A stretch of 64,000 bases of DNA from an uncultured Methanobrevibacter sp. (GCA_900318035.1 ONJC01000004.1:1-64000); one strand, 5' to 3'; positions 27,221 to 37,529 are shown, numbered from the stretch's first letter. Made by a program: numbers and translations. The notes: a model not told the origin generated them from the letters alone.

Positions 27221-28021
27221 ATGGTAAGAAAAAGTCAAGAATGGCCTGATGAAGGAGAACTTATTGTAGGTACTGTTTATAAAGTTCTTAATTATGGGGC
27301 TTTTGCTAAATTAGAAGAATATCAGGGCAAAGAAGCTTTTATTCATATTTCTGAAGTATCTTCCGGTTGGGTTAAAAATATCAGAGACCACGTAAGGGAA
27401 AACCAAAAAATCGTTTGTCGTGTTCTCAGAGTAAATCCTAAAAAGGGGCATGTTGATGCTTCCTTGAAAAGAATCCGTGAAGACCAAAGAACTAAAAAAA
27501 TCCAACATTGGAAAATCGAGCAAAAAGCTGAAAAATTCTTAGAACTGGCTGCTAAATCATTAGGTAAAGATTTAAATGCTGCTTACGATGAAGTGGGTTA
27601 CGAACTCATGGATATCTTTGGTGATGTTTATGGGGCTTTTGAAACCGCTGCTGATGAAGGTGCGGAATCACTCACTGAAGAAGGTATCCCTCAGGACTGG
27701 GCTGATGCTATAACAGAAGTAGCCAAAAAGAACATTACTCCTCCTGAAGTTCATATCAGCGGATATGTTGATATTGAAACATTCGTACCAAACGGTGTTG
27801 AAATCATTATCGCAGCATTAAAGGCTGCTGAAGATAATGGTGATGAGGAAGAGGAAATTAAAGTCCAGTGTGTTGGTGCACCAAGATACAGAATTACTGT
27901 GAAATCTACTGATTATTTATTAGCAGAAAAAGCATTAAAAGCAGCAGCTGATAGATGTATTGCAGTTGTAGAAGAATCTGATGGAAATGGTTCATTTTTA
28001 AGAGAATTAGATAATAATTAG
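27221..28021 (+). CDS. aif2a: Translation initiation factor aIF2 alpha subunit
   Basis: A 266-residue aIF2-alpha, part of the aIF2 trimer that brings initiator tRNA to the ribosome. The N-terminal S1 domain (about residues 10-85) has [21 protein letters not shown]; a helical middle domain and an alpha-beta C-terminal domain follow. It corresponds to eukaryotic eIF2-alpha but without the regulatory phosphorylation region. It sits in the conserved archaeal order rpl44e-rps27e-aif2a-nop10. Confidence 0.95.
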   Translation: MVRKSQEWPDEGELIVGTVYKVLNYGAFAKLEEYQGKEAFIHISEVSSGWVKNIRDHVRENQKIVCRVLRVNPKKGHVDASLKRIREDQRTKKIQHWKIEQKAEKFLELAAKSLGKDLNAAYDEVGYELMDIFGDVYGAFETAADEGAESLTEEGIPQDWADAITEVAKKNITPPEVHISGYVDIETFVPNGVEIIIAALKAAEDNGDEEEEIKVQCVGAPRYRITVKSTDYLLAEKALKAAADRCIAVVEESDGNGSFLRELDNN

Positions 28022-28027
28022 ATTATT

Positions 28028-28198
28028 ATGAATATGAAAATGAATAAATGTCCTGAATGTGGAATTTATACTTTAAAGGATGCCTGCCCAAAATGCGGCG
28101 GCAAACTTAAAGTAATTTATCCTCCAAAATTTTCAGTTGAGGATAAATATGGTAAATATAGACGAATTTTAAAAAAAGAATCAATGAAGGAGCAATAG
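28028..28198 (+). CDS. nop10: RNA-protein complex protein Nop10
   Basis: A 56-residue zinc-ribbon protein of H/ACA guide RNPs, which support Cbf5-guided pseudouridylation. It has CPECG and CPKCGG zinc ligands, then the typical VIYPPKFSVEDKYGKYRR segment that binds Cbf5. ATG codons at 28028, 28034 and 28040 are all possible starts. It follows aif2a by 6 bases and precedes the PAC2 gene by 3 bases, the expected conserved cluster. Confidence 0.93.
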   Translation: MNMKMNKCPECGIYTLKDACPKCGGKLKVIYPPKFSVEDKYGKYRRILKKESMKEQ

Positions 28199-28201
28199 GG
28201 T

Positions 28202-28972
28202 ATGGAAACTACAGAAATAACTGTTTTAGAAGACATCGAATTAAACAATCCTATTTTTATCGAAGCATTACCTGGTCTAGGACATGTAGGTAAATTGGCT
28301 GCTGATCATATGATTGATGAGTTGGGAGCTACTAAATTCGCCGAAATTTATTCTCCAACATTTCCTCCTCAAGTAATCGTCAAGGATGAGGGAATAATTG
28401 AAAATATGCGTAATGAGTTATATTACTTAAGAGATGTCGGTGAAGATGATTTGGATTTAATTCTATTGGTCGGTAATACTCAAGCTTTATCCCCAGAAGG
28501 TCAATATTTAGTTTGTAAAGATATTTTAGAGTTCGTTAAAGGTTACGGCATTGACAGAATCTATACTTTAGGTGGAATGGTTACAGGCCAGCCTACCGAA
28601 AGTCCTAGAGTTTTTGGTGCGGCAACTTGCGAAGAAAATATCGAATTATTAAAAGAGGCTGAAATAGAAATCAGAGCTAATGATGGAGGCATCGTTGGTG
28701 CATCAGGATTGTTTTTAGGTTTGGCTACCCGTCAGCAAATTCAGGGGTCTTGCCTTATGGGTGAAACTCCAGGTTATTTTATTGATGCCGAAGCGGCTGA
28801 AGCAATATTAACTAAATTATCCATTTTACTTAATTTTGAAATTAATGTTGATGAATTGGAAGAAAGAGCTGAAGAAACAAGACAAATGATTGCTAAAGCT
28901 CAACAAATGGAACAAGATTTAATTAATAAGGCAAATGCTGGAAATGCCGATGATTTAAGATATATTGGATAA
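28202..28972 (+). CDS. PAC2 family protein (proteasome assembly chaperone-like)
   Basis: A 256-residue protein of the archaeal PAC2 family, related to proteasome assembly chaperone 2. It shows [14 protein letters not shown] near residues 22-35, a TLGG motif near 122, and GASGLFLGL near 164-172. The C-terminus is a charged helix that may form a coiled coil. In this cluster it directly follows nop10, a pairing often seen in archaea. Actual chaperone activity is unproven. Confidence 0.85.
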   Translation: METTEITVLEDIELNNPIFIEALPGLGHVGKLAADHMIDELGATKFAEIYSPTFPPQVIVKDEGIIENMRNELYYLRDVGEDDLDLILLVGNTQALSPEGQYLVCKDILEFVKGYGIDRIYTLGGMVTGQPTESPRVFGAATCEENIELLKEAEIEIRANDGGIVGASGLFLGLATRQQIQGSCLMGETPGYFIDAEAAEAILTKLSILLNFEINVDELEERAEETRQMIAKAQQMEQDLINKANAGNADDLRYIG

Positions 28973-29005
28973 TTTCAATATATTTTTTTACTTTTTTTAA
29001 TATGT

Positions 29006-29566
29006 ATGAATGTTATAGTAGTACCTGACGCTTCAATGATTGTTATTCCATTAATTGAAAAGAATGGACACAATTATTTATCTCCCTCAAATTTCTCAAA
29101 ATCTGATAACATGGATATTTGTGAGGGGAATTTTAATTTTGACACTTTAATTAATAAATATTGTTCAAGTGAGCTTCCATCAGGGATTAGGGGAAGATTA
29201 TATCTGTTTTCTCAGGTTGTTGAAAAGGCAGATGCGGCCATTGTTATGGGCAGGCGACCCAAAAATTATGATAGGATGTATAATGCGTTAAATGACCTGA
29301 TTCTGTTTGGGGGCAATGCCTGCAATAATGCCCATAGCCTTGAAGTTAAAATCATCAAGGATTTAAATATCCCGTTACTGAAACTTGCCTATCCGACAAA
29401 TCAAAATCAGATAATATCATTAATTGACAAAACCAACTATTTTTTAAGGAATCTGGAAAATTCTCATAAAAACATCAATTCAGATGATTTGACTGTAGAT
29501 TTAATGCCTAAACAAGATAAATATCCTTATTTTGATATTAAAAAGATTTTGAATAATTTAATATAA
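29006..29566 (+). CDS. Methanogen-conserved protein, marker-5 (DUF2112)-like candidate
   Basis: A soluble 186-residue protein. The segments LPSGIRGRLYLFSQVVEKADAA (about 52-73, read in parts), the C-x-N cysteine near 105, and IPLLKLAYPTNQNQ near 125-138 resemble what I recall of the DUF2112/methanogenesis marker 5 family, a group of unknown function restricted to methanogens. The match is from memory, so the name is tentative. It is between the PAC2 protein and EndoQ; an upstream T-rich stretch and a short gap suggest its own transcript or one shared with EndoQ. Confidence 0.5.
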   Translation: MNVIVVPDASMIVIPLIEKNGHNYLSPSNFSKSDNMDICEGNFNFDTLINKYCSSELPSGIRGRLYLFSQVVEKADAAIVMGRRPKNYDRMYNALNDLILFGGNACNNAHSLEVKIIKDLNIPLLKLAYPTNQNQIISLIDKTNYFLRNLENSHKNINSDDLTVDLMPKQDKYPYFDIKKILNNLI

Positions 29567-29588
29567 ATGATTTGACAAACTATTAAAC

Positions 29589-30776
29589 ATGTTAGTAAAT
29601 GCTGATTTTCATGTTCACAGTTGCTTTTCGATGGCATCTTCAAAAGACATGCTAATAAAAAATATGGCTCCAAAATCCAAATTAAAAGGCTTGCAGCTTT
29701 TGGGAACCGGTGATGCATTTCATCCGGGATGGTTGGACATTATTGAAGATACTACTGATTATTCCGGTGATGGAATTTATACTTTTGATGACATGGATTT
29801 TGTTCTGACAACCGAAGTGGAGGGTAAAAACAAAATTCATCATCTGATTATCATTCCAGATATTGAAATTGCCAGGGAACTGTCACAGAAATTGCCTTCC
29901 AAAAATAAAAACAATGACGGCAGGCCTAAAACTCAATTAAATGGTGCAGAGCTTTTAGAGCTAGTTCGAGATTATGATTGTTTGATTGGTCCCGCGCATG
30001 CATTCACTCCATGGACAGGAATGTACAAATCCTTTGACAGTATTTATGACTGTTATGAAAAAAAGCCGGATTTTGTAGAACTGGGATTATCAGCAGATAC
30101 ATTCATGGCAGATACTGTCAGGGAACTTAAGGATTTTCCATTTCTGACTAATTCCGATGCACACTCTCCATGGCCACACAGATTGGGTAGGGAATTTAAT
30201 CAGATTGAACTTGAAGATATTTCGTTCTCTTCAATCAGACGTGCAATAAAAAATAAGGATATTAAAGCAAATTACGGGCTGATTCCAAACTTGGGCAAAT
30301 ACCATATGACTGCATGTACCAAGTGTTTCAAATTGGTCGATCCCATTATTGCAAAGGAGAATAAGATGAAGTGCAGCTGTGGCGGAACAATTAAAAAGGG
30401 TGTTGATTTCAGGATATCAGAAATTGCGGACTTTTCAGAGCCTAGACATCCTGATTTCCGGCCGAAATATGTTCATCTGATGCCTCTTGCCGAACTTATA
30501 TCAACGGTTTATGATAAGGGTGTTACAACCAAAACCGTTCAGGGAAAATGGCAGAAGTTAATTGACAATTTTGCCACAGAAATTGATGTGCTGATTAATG
30601 TTCCTATTTCAGATATTGAAAAAACAGATTCGAATATTGCTCCGGCCATTGAAGCCTTTAGAAATAAAACCATTGATGTCATTCCTGGTGGCGGGGGCAA
30701 ATATGGTGAAATTTCATTTGATAAAGAATTGGAAAAGCTCAAAGAAGAAAAAATCATCACTTTGGATAATTTTTAA
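29589..30776 (+). CDS. Endonuclease Q family protein
   Basis: A 395-residue PHP-superfamily nuclease of the EndoQ type, which nicks DNA 5' of deaminated or abasic sites. DFHVHS near residues 6-11 and TNSDAHSPWPHRLGREFN near 187-204 supply metal ligands; GPAHAFTPW near 138 fits as well. A small zinc finger (C-x2-C and C-x-C, around residues 240-262) precedes the C-terminal domain, as expected. It is followed by two minus-strand tRNA genes. Confidence 0.88.
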   Translation: MLVNADFHVHSCFSMASSKDMLIKNMAPKSKLKGLQLLGTGDAFHPGWLDIIEDTTDYSGDGIYTFDDMDFVLTTEVEGKNKIHHLIIIPDIEIARELSQKLPSKNKNNDGRPKTQLNGAELLELVRDYDCLIGPAHAFTPWTGMYKSFDSIYDCYEKKPDFVELGLSADTFMADTVRELKDFPFLTNSDAHSPWPHRLGREFNQIELEDISFSSIRRAIKNKDIKANYGLIPNLGKYHMTACTKCFKLVDPIIAKENKMKCSCGGTIKKGVDFRISEIADFSEPRHPDFRPKYVHLMPLAELISTVYDKGVTTKTVQGKWQKLIDNFATEIDVLINVPISDIEKTDSNIAPAIEAFRNKTIDVIPGGGGKYGEISFDKELEKLKEEKIITLDNF

Positions 30777-30781
30777 AAAAG

Positions 30782-30855
30782 CGGACTTGGAGGGATTTGA
30801 ACCCTCGATCTTAAGATTAGGAGTCTTACGCCCTTCCAGACTAGGCTACAAGCCC
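30782..30855 (-). tRNA. tRNA-Arg (anticodon CCT)
   Basis: A 74-nt cloverleaf on the minus strand. The acceptor stem GGGCTTG pairs with CAAGTCC (one G-U pair) and the discriminator is G. The anticodon loop CTCCTAA gives CCT, reading AGG. The T arm is GAGGG-TTCAAAT-CCCTC. CCA is not encoded. Confidence 0.94.
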
Positions 30856-30912
30856 GTAAATATTAAATTCCGCAAAGTAATCTAATTTTAAAAAAAGCAA
30901 GATTGTATTAAG

Positions 30913-30988
<76 letters not shown>

Positions 30989-31079
30989 TTCATATACAAC
31001 AATAATAAATATATTTTTTGTATTATATATATTTAACGATTTTTTATAAAAAAATAAAAAAAGATTAAAAATAATCTTT

Positions 31080-31634
31080 TTATCCTCTTCCGGTTCCGCC
31101 GGATGAATCGCTAACAGAAATGGTGTCTACCGCATTTCCATCTTGGTCGTAAATTGTGAAATACCAGTATCCATCAGAATAATATCCTTCTCCAGCATAG
31201 TAGCCTGGTTCGGAAACTGCACTGTTTGCTATACTCTGTGCATCTGAATATGATAATGATGTACTACTTGAACTTGATCCAGAATCACTTGAACTGGAAT
31301 CACTTGATCCAGAATCAGAGTATCCATTATAGTAATCTGAACCACCTGGACCCGGACCTCCGTCTGAAGATCCTCCGGAACCAGAACCTGAACCTGAACT
31401 GGAACCTGAACCTGAACTGGAACTAGAACTGCTTCCACCGTTGGTTACTGCGGTGGAACTGCTGTTTTTTATAGTTGTTGTGTTGTTTCCAGGTCCATTG
31501 CCGGTGTCTTTAGAAGACATACTTGATAAATCAGAGAATATTGGATTATCACTATTTGTTATTCCATATGCCGCAACGGCTGCTGCAACACATATCACGA
31601 CAATAATTGAAATTATTATGTTTGCTTTATCCAA
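31080..31634 (-). CDS. Secreted Ser/Gly-rich protein
   Basis: A 184-residue protein: an N-terminal signal anchor helix (IIISIIVVICVAAAVAAYG), a low-complexity Ser/Gly tract of about 70 residues (residues 60-130), then a folded C-terminal domain of about 50 residues with Tyr/Gly-rich strands (YWYFTIYDQDGN). The C-terminal part has the look of a PepSY-like or small beta domain. The Ser/Gly tract is likely an extended wall-spanning linker. A GGAGG ribosome-binding site precedes the start. It is divergent from frhA. Function unknown. Confidence 0.65.
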   Translation of the reverse strand: MDKANIIISIIVVICVAAAVAAYGITNSDNPIFSDLSSMSSKDTGNGPGNNTTTIKNSSSTAVTNGGSSSSSSSGSGSSSGSGSGSGGSSDGGPGPGGSDYYNGYSDSGSSDSSSSDSGSSSSSTSLSYSDAQSIANSAVSEPGYYAGEGYYSDGYWYFTIYDQDGNAVDTISVSDSSGGTGRG

Positions 31635-31689
31635 TTTTTTCCCTCCTTTAAATTATATCTATATAGATAATACTAAAATTTAGTTTTTT

Positions 31690-31708
31690 ATATGTTATAT
31701 ATATTTCG
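31690..31708 (+). promoter_or_regulatory. TATA region of frh operon
   Basis: ATATGTTATATATATTTCG lies in the 162-bp gap between the Ser/Gly-rich gene and frhA, about 90 bases before the frhA start, so the operon would have a leader of about 65 nt. Other A+T-rich stretches in the gap could serve instead. Confidence 0.3.
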
Positions 31709-31796
31709 ATTAAAATTTTGTGGCATAACTTATTAATAATAATGACCATAAATAGTTAATGTTAGTTTCTAATTGCTAATAATTGAGGTGACATAT

Positions 31797-33011
31797 TTGA
31801 AAGATAGAGTAGTTATTAAACCAACCTCTCGTCAGGAAGGCCATGCCGAATTGGTTATGGAAGTTGATGACGAAGGTATAGTTACAAAAGGTATGTATTT
31901 TAGTATAACTCCTGTTAGGGGTTTAGAAAAGATGGTTCTTAACAAAGCTCCTGAAACAGCACCTGTTTTATGTCAAAGAATTTGTGGAGTATGTCCAATT
32001 CCACACACATTAGCTTCCGCAGAAGCAATGGATATGGCATTAGGAATTGAAATTCCTACCGCAGCAAAATTGTTAAGAAAAGCTACTGCAGCAGCACATG
32101 GTATTAACAGTGCAGCAATTCACCAATTCTTAGTTGCACCTGATATTGCTAAAGGCGACGATTTCGTCAAAGCAGTTGACAGTGTAAGTGAAATCAGAAA
32201 AACTGTACAATATGTTGTAGATATGTGTGCTGGAGAAGGTATTCACCCTGCTGATATTAGGGTTGGAGGAATGGCAAGAAACATCACTCCATTTACAAAA
32301 GAAAGATTAATCGAAAGAATGACCGCACTCAAACCAAAACTTGAGGCTCACGTTGAATTTATCAAAAATCTCGTTCTTGAAGCAGGTTTACCAAAAGACT
32401 TAGGTGTAGTTAACCAACCATTAATGGCAATGGATGCTACTTACGGTACCAACGAATTTGACATGGACAAATTCTCAGAAGTTTTACCTGAAGCATGGTA
32501 TGATGATCCAGAAATTGGAAAAGAAGCATGTTCAGTAATTCCTTTATGGGAAGGTACCAACGTAGAAACCGGTCCTAGAGCAAGAATGGAAAAATTCCAA
32601 GGATTCAAAGACAAAGGTGTAGTCGCACAACACGTTGCTCGTGCTGACGAAATGCTCAAAAACTATGATGCATGTTTAGAAGCATTAGATGCAATTGACA
32701 CATCTGCTCCTGCAAATGTAAGTTACGATAAAAGAGGAACTGGAGAACTTGGATTTGGTGTTATTGAAGGTCCTAGAGGAACTGATGTACACATGGCACA
32801 AGTTAAAGATGGAAAAACTCAATTCTACTCTGCAATTGTACCAACTACTTGGAACATTCCAACTATGGGTCCTGCAACTGAAGGATTCCATCATGAGTTA
32901 GGTCCACATGTAATCAGAGCATACGACCCATGTTTATCATGTGCTACTCACGTAATGGTAGTTGACGATGAAGACAAATCCATTCTTAAAAATGAAATGG
33001 TGAGAATCTAA
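31797..33011 (+). CDS. frhA: Coenzyme F420 hydrogenase subunit alpha FrhA
   Basis: FrhA is the [NiFe] large subunit of the cytoplasmic F420-reducing hydrogenase, which supplies reduced F420 for methanogenesis from H2 and CO2. Nickel ligands are in RICGVC (Cys 63/66) and DPCLSC (about Cys 379/382). The tail after the His of CATH (about 18 residues) is the segment cut off by FrhD during maturation. I chose TTG at 31797, preceded by GAGGTGA at 31785-31791, which gives [12 protein letters not shown]; an upstream TTG/ATT extension seems spurious. The operon order is frhADGB. Confidence 0.95.
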   Translation: MKDRVVIKPTSRQEGHAELVMEVDDEGIVTKGMYFSITPVRGLEKMVLNKAPETAPVLCQRICGVCPIPHTLASAEAMDMALGIEIPTAAKLLRKATAAAHGINSAAIHQFLVAPDIAKGDDFVKAVDSVSEIRKTVQYVVDMCAGEGIHPADIRVGGMARNITPFTKERLIERMTALKPKLEAHVEFIKNLVLEAGLPKDLGVVNQPLMAMDATYGTNEFDMDKFSEVLPEAWYDDPEIGKEACSVIPLWEGTNVETGPRARMEKFQGFKDKGVVAQHVARADEMLKNYDACLEALDAIDTSAPANVSYDKRGTGELGFGVIEGPRGTDVHMAQVKDGKTQFYSAIVPTTWNIPTMGPATEGFHHELGPHVIRAYDPCLSCATHVMVVDDEDKSILKNEMVRI

Positions 33012-33029
33012 GCAAATTGGAGGAATTTA

Positions 33030-33599
33030 ATGCCTTATCATTCGGATATAATTGTTATTGGGTGTGGAAATATATTATTTAAAGATGATGGATTCGGTCC
33101 AGTTCTTATAAACATATTACAAAAATATTTCAATGACACTAATGACTATTATGACCCAGCTGTTACTTCATATGTGGAAGATGAATTTAATAAAGATATT
33201 TTAGAAGAAATTACAGAAAAATTTGAGGATGTAATATTGCCTGAGGGCGTTCAATTCATCGATGGCGGAACTGCTGCTCCAACAAATTTCTTCCCTTTAT
33301 ACACTGAGTATGATTGGAAAAAACTGATTGTGATTGATGTTGTTGAGTTTGATGCAGAGCCTGGAACCGTGGATGTATTTGATCCGAATGTAATGCAAAA
33401 AGGAAAATACGATAACCCTCATGGAATGACGGTTGAAAACCCACTTCAAGAAATCTCCCAAAAATGTGAAGTTGTTATTGTTGGATGCAAACCGGCTGAG
33501 ATTCCAACACCGGATGTAGATATGGGTTTAACAGAACCTGTAGAAAAGGCTGTTCCTAAAGCTATAGATATTATTTTAAAAGAAATCGGGGTAAAATAA
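33030..33599 (+). CDS. frhD: F420 hydrogenase maturation protease FrhD
   Basis: A 189-residue hydrogenase maturation endopeptidase of the HycI/HyaD family, specific to FrhA. It has [14 protein letters not shown] near residues 11-24 (nickel-sensing Asp/Glu), [12 protein letters not shown] near 105-116, and NPHGMT near 131. It removes the C-terminal tail of FrhA once nickel is inserted. It begins 18 bases after frhA with a GGAGG ribosome-binding site, and its TAA overlaps the frhG ATG. Confidence 0.93.
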   Translation: MPYHSDIIVIGCGNILFKDDGFGPVLINILQKYFNDTNDYYDPAVTSYVEDEFNKDILEEITEKFEDVILPEGVQFIDGGTAAPTNFFPLYTEYDWKKLIVIDVVEFDAEPGTVDVFDPNVMQKGKYDNPHGMTVENPLQEISQKCEVVIVGCKPAEIPTPDVDMGLTEPVEKAVPKAIDIILKEIGVK

Positions 33600-34420
33600 T
33601 GTTTGATAAATTGAAAAAAGCTTTTGGCGGTTCAGAAGAACCAAAAGCACCAAAAGTAGAAGAAAAAGTTGAAGCTGCTCCTGTAGAAACCAAAGCACCT
33701 GCAGAAGAACCTAAAGCTGCTTCAGCAAAACCACGTATTGGTTACATACACTTAAGTGGTTGTACTGGTGATGCAATGTCTTTAACCGAAAACTATGACA
33801 TTTTATCAACTGTTTTAACTGACATGGTTGACATTGTATACGGACAAACTTTAGTTGATTTATGGGAAATGCCAGAAATGGACTTATGTTTAATTGAAGG
33901 ATCTGTTTGTTTACAAGACGAACACAGTGTTCACGAACTCTTAGAAGCAAGAGAAAAATCTGGATTAATTGCTGCATTTGGTTCCTGTGCTATCACTGGT
34001 TGTTTCACCACATTCGCTCGTGGTGGCCAACAAGCACAACCTAAACACGAATCTTTCTTACCAATTAACGCATTAGTTAAAGTAGATTTAGCACTTCCTG
34101 GTTGTCCTGTAGCTCCTGAAATGATTGCTAAAGCTGTTGTTGCTTTATGTGAAGGAGATTTAGATTACTTAAAACCAGCAATGGACTGGGCTGCATGTGA
34201 TAAAGGATGTGGTTGTGACGTATTAACCAACATTATCCGCCAAGGATTATGTACTGGATGTGGAACTTGTGCTCTTGCTTGTCCTACAAGAGCAATGGGC
34301 TTTTCTGAAGGTAGACCTAGCTGTGACAGAGATAGATGTATTAAATGTGGTTCTTGCTACATGATGTGTCCAAGATCTTGGTTACCTGAAAGCAGAATTA
34401 AAAAGGAAACAGGATTATAG
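33599..34420 (+). CDS. frhG: Coenzyme F420 hydrogenase subunit gamma FrhG
   Basis: FrhG is the small subunit; it passes electrons from the NiFe site through a chain of three [4Fe-4S] clusters to FrhB. Proximal-cluster ligands are in [19 protein letters not shown] and PGCP. Two ferredoxin motifs follow: [12 protein letters not shown] and [12 protein letters not shown], near residues 220-260. The first 45 residues form an Ala/Pro/Glu/Lys-rich, probably disordered extension, which varies between species. A CDKGCGCD motif lies between the two halves. It is 273 residues. Confidence 0.95.
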   Translation: MFDKLKKAFGGSEEPKAPKVEEKVEAAPVETKAPAEEPKAASAKPRIGYIHLSGCTGDAMSLTENYDILSTVLTDMVDIVYGQTLVDLWEMPEMDLCLIEGSVCLQDEHSVHELLEAREKSGLIAAFGSCAITGCFTTFARGGQQAQPKHESFLPINALVKVDLALPGCPVAPEMIAKAVVALCEGDLDYLKPAMDWAACDKGCGCDVLTNIIRQGLCTGCGTCALACPTRAMGFSEGRPSCDRDRCIKCGSCYMMCPRSWLPESRIKKETGL

Positions 34421-34431
34421 GAGGATTGGAT

Positions 34432-35283
34432 ATGCCATTAGGTACTTATAAAGAAGCATTATCTGCAAGATCTACTGAGAAAAAAATCTTAGATGTATCA
34501 CAAGACGGAGGAATTGTTTCAGCATTACTCTGTTACGCACTCGATGAAGGAATCATTGAAGGTGCAGTTGTAGCTGGAACTCCTGATGACGATTGGAGAC
34601 CAGTTCCTACTGTTGTAACTTCCGCTGATGAAGTTATTGCAGCTGCAGGAACTAAATACTCAATGTCCCCAACATTATCTGCTTTAAAAGCAGCTACCCG
34701 TCAATATGGATTAGAAAAAGTTGGTGTTGTAGCAACTCCATGTCAAACCCAAGGTTTAAGAAAAGCACAAGCTTATCCATTCGCTAGATTTGTCGCTGAC
34801 AAAATCAAATTAATCATCGGTATCTACTGTATGGAAAACTTCCCTATGGCTTCTCTTGACACCTTTGCTACCGCTAAATTAGGATTTGACAGTTTACAAG
34901 ATGCTACCAAAATGGACATCGGTAAAGGTAAATTCTGGTTAACTAAAGACGGCGAAGACAGTGGTTTAGCTATTAAAGAAACCCACGGATACGAACAAGC
35001 AGGTTGTAACATCTGTCAAGATTACGTATGTGAATGGGCTGACGTATCAACCGGTTCTGTAGGATCTCCTGACGGATGGTCCACTGTTTTAACCAGAACT
35101 GACGACGGTGATTCCATATTTAAAGGCGCTGTTGCTGCTGGTTTAATTGAAACCAAACCAATGGATGATGTAAAACCAGGTCTTCCTTTACTTGAAAAAT
35201 TAGCTAAAGGTAAAAAAGACAAAAACACTGCAGAACGTGAAAGAAGAGCTAAAATGGGAGTTAAAATCCCTGCTATATACTAA
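34432..35283 (+). CDS. frhB: Coenzyme F420 hydrogenase subunit beta FrhB
   Basis: FrhB is an iron-sulfur flavoprotein that reduces F420 with electrons from FrhG. Key cysteines include those in [11 protein letters not shown] (about residue 105), IYCMENF near 137 and C-x2-C-x4-C near 188-197 ([12 protein letters not shown]). The ATG at 34432 has GGAGG 7 bases before it, giving [14 protein letters not shown]. At 283 residues it is full length. It is the last gene of the operon, followed by a poly-T run. Confidence 0.95.
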   Translation: MPLGTYKEALSARSTEKKILDVSQDGGIVSALLCYALDEGIIEGAVVAGTPDDDWRPVPTVVTSADEVIAAAGTKYSMSPTLSALKAATRQYGLEKVGVVATPCQTQGLRKAQAYPFARFVADKIKLIIGIYCMENFPMASLDTFATAKLGFDSLQDATKMDIGKGKFWLTKDGEDSGLAIKETHGYEQAGCNICQDYVCEWADVSTGSVGSPDGWSTVLTRTDDGDSIFKGAVAAGLIETKPMDDVKPGLPLLEKLAKGKKDKNTAERERRAKMGVKIPAIY

Positions 35284-35312
35284 ATCTTCTTTCTTTTTTC
35301 TTTTTTTTCAAC
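35284..35312 (+). terminator. Oligo-T terminator after frhB
   Basis: TTCTTTCTTTTTTCTTTTTTTT (read in parts) follows the frhB stop by a few bases. A strong T-tract like this is a typical archaeal intrinsic terminator, and the next gene lies on the other strand. Confidence 0.6.
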
Positions 35313-35384
35313 GATATTTAACTATTTTTGTGATGATTTTTTAAAAAATAAGCGTGTGGTGTTTTTGAAGAGAATGAATCTCTT

Positions 35385-36302
35385 CTAGATGGTTGTAACT
35401 GTACAGCCTTCCTTTTCAATAATTACGGTATGCTCTTTTTGACTTACAAAGCAGTCATGTTTTTCACGAAGAGGAGCATATGGATATATTGCCATTGCAT
35501 CTGACAGTTGTTTTAGTGCAATTGCACCTTTTCGCTCTCCAAATTCATCTGTAATCCATCTTCCTGAAAATGGAACATATTTGTGATGATGCTGGATGTA
35601 TTTCAGAACTCTTTGTGTGCTTTTCATTCTGAATGGTTTGTTTGCCATATATGAAAAGATATACTGGCCAGGAGCATCATTTACGATACCTTCACCGTTG
35701 GTTGCAAAAGGTTCGATTGCTATTGCCTGACCTTCTTCTAAAACATACCCGTCATTATTGTCATAGTTTGGAATTGAAATTCCCGCATGCAAATTGTATT
35801 GTTCCAGACTGTGGCCGGTTAGATTGAAAATAGGATTAAGTTTATACTCTGATATTGCTTCGTGAACTGCTGCACCTATTTTTGACACTTCAATCCCTGC
35901 TCTTGCAGTTGCGATTGCCGCTTCAAGACCTGCTGCTGATGCCTCAATTATTTCTTCATGCAAGTTAATTTCATCTTGTGTATAATTTTCGTCAATGTTT
36001 CCGCTTGCAACAACTGTGATTGCTGAATCCGCAATATATCCATCAATCATCGCGCCCAAATCTAATTTTACCATATCTCCGGCTTTAAATCTGGTTTCAT
36101 CTCCTGCAGGGGAGGTATAATGTGCGGCGATTTCATTAATTGACACATTACAAGGGAATGCAATTTCTGCTCCCGCCTTTATAATTTCACTTTCTACATA
36201 ATTTACTAAATCAATCACCAATGCTCCATCGGTAATCATTTTTGAAGCTTCACTGCGAATCTCGGAAACTATTTTTCCTGATTTAATATAAGATTCTATC
36301 AT
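35385..36302 (-). CDS. map: Type II methionine aminopeptidase
   Basis: Map removes the N-terminal methionine from nascent proteins. The 305-residue protein has the metal ligands of the type II enzyme: His 61 region, Asp 81 in KLDLGA, Asp 92 in YIADSA, His 164 in NLTGHSLEQY, Glu 197 in AIEPFA, and Glu about 290 in KEHTVII. The type II-specific insert is present between His 164 and the end. The gene is alone on the minus strand, convergent with frhB. Confidence 0.95.
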   Translation of the reverse strand: MIESYIKSGKIVSEIRSEASKMITDGALVIDLVNYVESEIIKAGAEIAFPCNVSINEIAAHYTSPAGDETRFKAGDMVKLDLGAMIDGYIADSAITVVASGNIDENYTQDEINLHEEIIEASAAGLEAAIATARAGIEVSKIGAAVHEAISEYKLNPIFNLTGHSLEQYNLHAGISIPNYDNNDGYVLEEGQAIAIEPFATNGEGIVNDAPGQYIFSYMANKPFRMKSTQRVLKYIQHHHKYVPFSGRWITDEFGERKGAIALKQLSDAMAIYPYAPLREKHDCFVSQKEHTVIIEKEGCTVTTI

Positions 36303-36393
36303 AAATTTTTACCTTCTTTACTAAATAATTAATTATTTATTTGATAAAGTTTATATAATATTTTATATTTATTGAAATATTGGAGGTTATCAA

Positions 36394-36801
36394 ATGGATG
36401 TTCCAACAATACCTGACCAGATGTTTTATCTAATCATTTTGGTTATTGTTGCAATTGTATTGATTATTATTGTTTTCCAATGGAGAAGAGTTGCACAATC
36501 TAAAAATTCAATTTTAATGCTTGAAAAGGAAATTGAACTTAAAAAGATGTCAATGGTAGAAAAAGACATCGAATCTAAAAGATTAATGGACAATCCAATT
36601 CCATTGCCACAAGAGCAACAAGACAGTCTTTCAGCTATCAGGCAATCTACAACTGAAGTCAGAAGCAACGTGGGATACTTACACTCTGAAATCAATGAAA
36701 GATTAGCCAGACTCGAAGCTGAAACTGAACAAAGAAAATTAGAAAAAATGCTTAAAGAAATTGAGGAAAAAGAGAAAAAACTCAAAAAAATGAATAAATA
36801 G
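36394..36801 (+). CDS. Membrane-anchored coiled-coil protein A
   Basis: A 135-residue protein with one N-terminal membrane helix (about residues 9-30, FYLIILVIVAIVLIIIVFQW) followed by a charged helical domain that ends in a heptad-rich Glu/Lys coil (EKMLKEIEEKEKKLKK). A GGAGG ribosome-binding site precedes it. It is followed 8 bases later by a protein of similar layout, so the two may form a hetero-oligomer at the membrane. No family is recognised. Confidence 0.7.
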   Translation: MDVPTIPDQMFYLIILVIVAIVLIIIVFQWRRVAQSKNSILMLEKEIELKKMSMVEKDIESKRLMDNPIPLPQEQQDSLSAIRQSTTEVRSNVGYLHSEINERLARLEAETEQRKLEKMLKEIEEKEKKLKKMNK

Positions 36802-36809
36802 GTGGTAAT

Positions 36810-37340
36810 ATGGATGCTATGGAAGCGGTTGCAGTCATAATTTTGGTTGTTGCAATTGTTGTTTTAGTTTACTATTATTTATTGAATAGTCCGGCTACTG
36901 TGAATAAGTTGCGCAGCTATGTGCCAACCAGTGCCGACGCTCACATGAATGAAATTTTAGGTGGCTCTAATCAGAATGTAGAGTATGATCTAGCTAAAGA
37001 AGAAGTTGAAGGTGAAAAAGAAGATTCCGGATCAATGAGTAAAAGAATCAAAGTAAAATTAAGTGACATTGACATGTCTTCACTTAATAATGAAGCATTT
37101 TCCAACAAAATTGATGCTTTCTTTGATGCAAAAAGCGATCAGCTAATTAAAGATTGGTCTTTAGCTACAACAAATGATTTGGAAGAGCTTGAATCCAAAT
37201 TTTCAGAAACTACTTCTAATGTGGATGCTCTTGATAAGAGTTTCAAGGAATTTAAGGAATCATCTGAAGAATTCCAAAAAGTCACTGAAGATAGGCTTGA
37301 TGATTTGGATAAAAGAATTGAATCATTAGAAAATAAATAA
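36810..37340 (+). CDS. Membrane-anchored coiled-coil protein B
   Basis: A 176-residue protein with one N-terminal membrane helix (AVIILVVAIVVLVYYYLL, about residues 7-25), a Glu/Lys-rich linker, and a C-terminal half with heptad repeats (about residues 120-176, DDLDKRIESLENK at the end). It partners in an operon with the preceding gene; the RBS is GGTGGT. Its role is unknown: possible scaffolding at the membrane, by analogy only. Confidence 0.65.
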   Translation: MDAMEAVAVIILVVAIVVLVYYYLLNSPATVNKLRSYVPTSADAHMNEILGGSNQNVEYDLAKEEVEGEKEDSGSMSKRIKVKLSDIDMSSLNNEAFSNKIDAFFDAKSDQLIKDWSLATTNDLEELESKFSETTSNVDALDKSFKEFKESSEEFQKVTEDRLDDLDKRIESLENK

Positions 37341-37374
37341 TTTATTTTCTTTTATTTTTTCTTGATTTATAGAA

Positions 37375-37390
37375 AGGTTTATATAGTATC
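37375..37390 (+). promoter_or_regulatory. TATA box of tRNA-iMet and rnpB
   Basis: AGGTTTATATAGTATC lies about 46-60 bases before initiator tRNA-Met. The expected start of transcription at about 37410 would give a primary transcript holding the tRNA and perhaps RNase P RNA, 19 bases further on, which has no separate TATA box. Confidence 0.4.
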
Positions 37391-37435
37391 TAAACTAATA
37401 TTAATAATGTACCTTTATACTATTTTTGTTTGTAT

Positions 37436-37510
<75 letters not shown>

Positions 37511-37529
37511 CTTTTAATTAATATTTTAT

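Noticed and set aside
30598..30885. Plus-strand ORF spanning the end of EndoQ and tRNA-Arg(CCT)
   Set aside because: It overlaps EndoQ in another frame and then reads antisense through a tRNA gene.
31226..31438. ORFs on both strands opposite or alongside the Ser/Gly tract
   Set aside because: They come from low-complexity codons (Asn/Leu or Val/Gln readings of the same repeat) and lack ribosome-binding sites.
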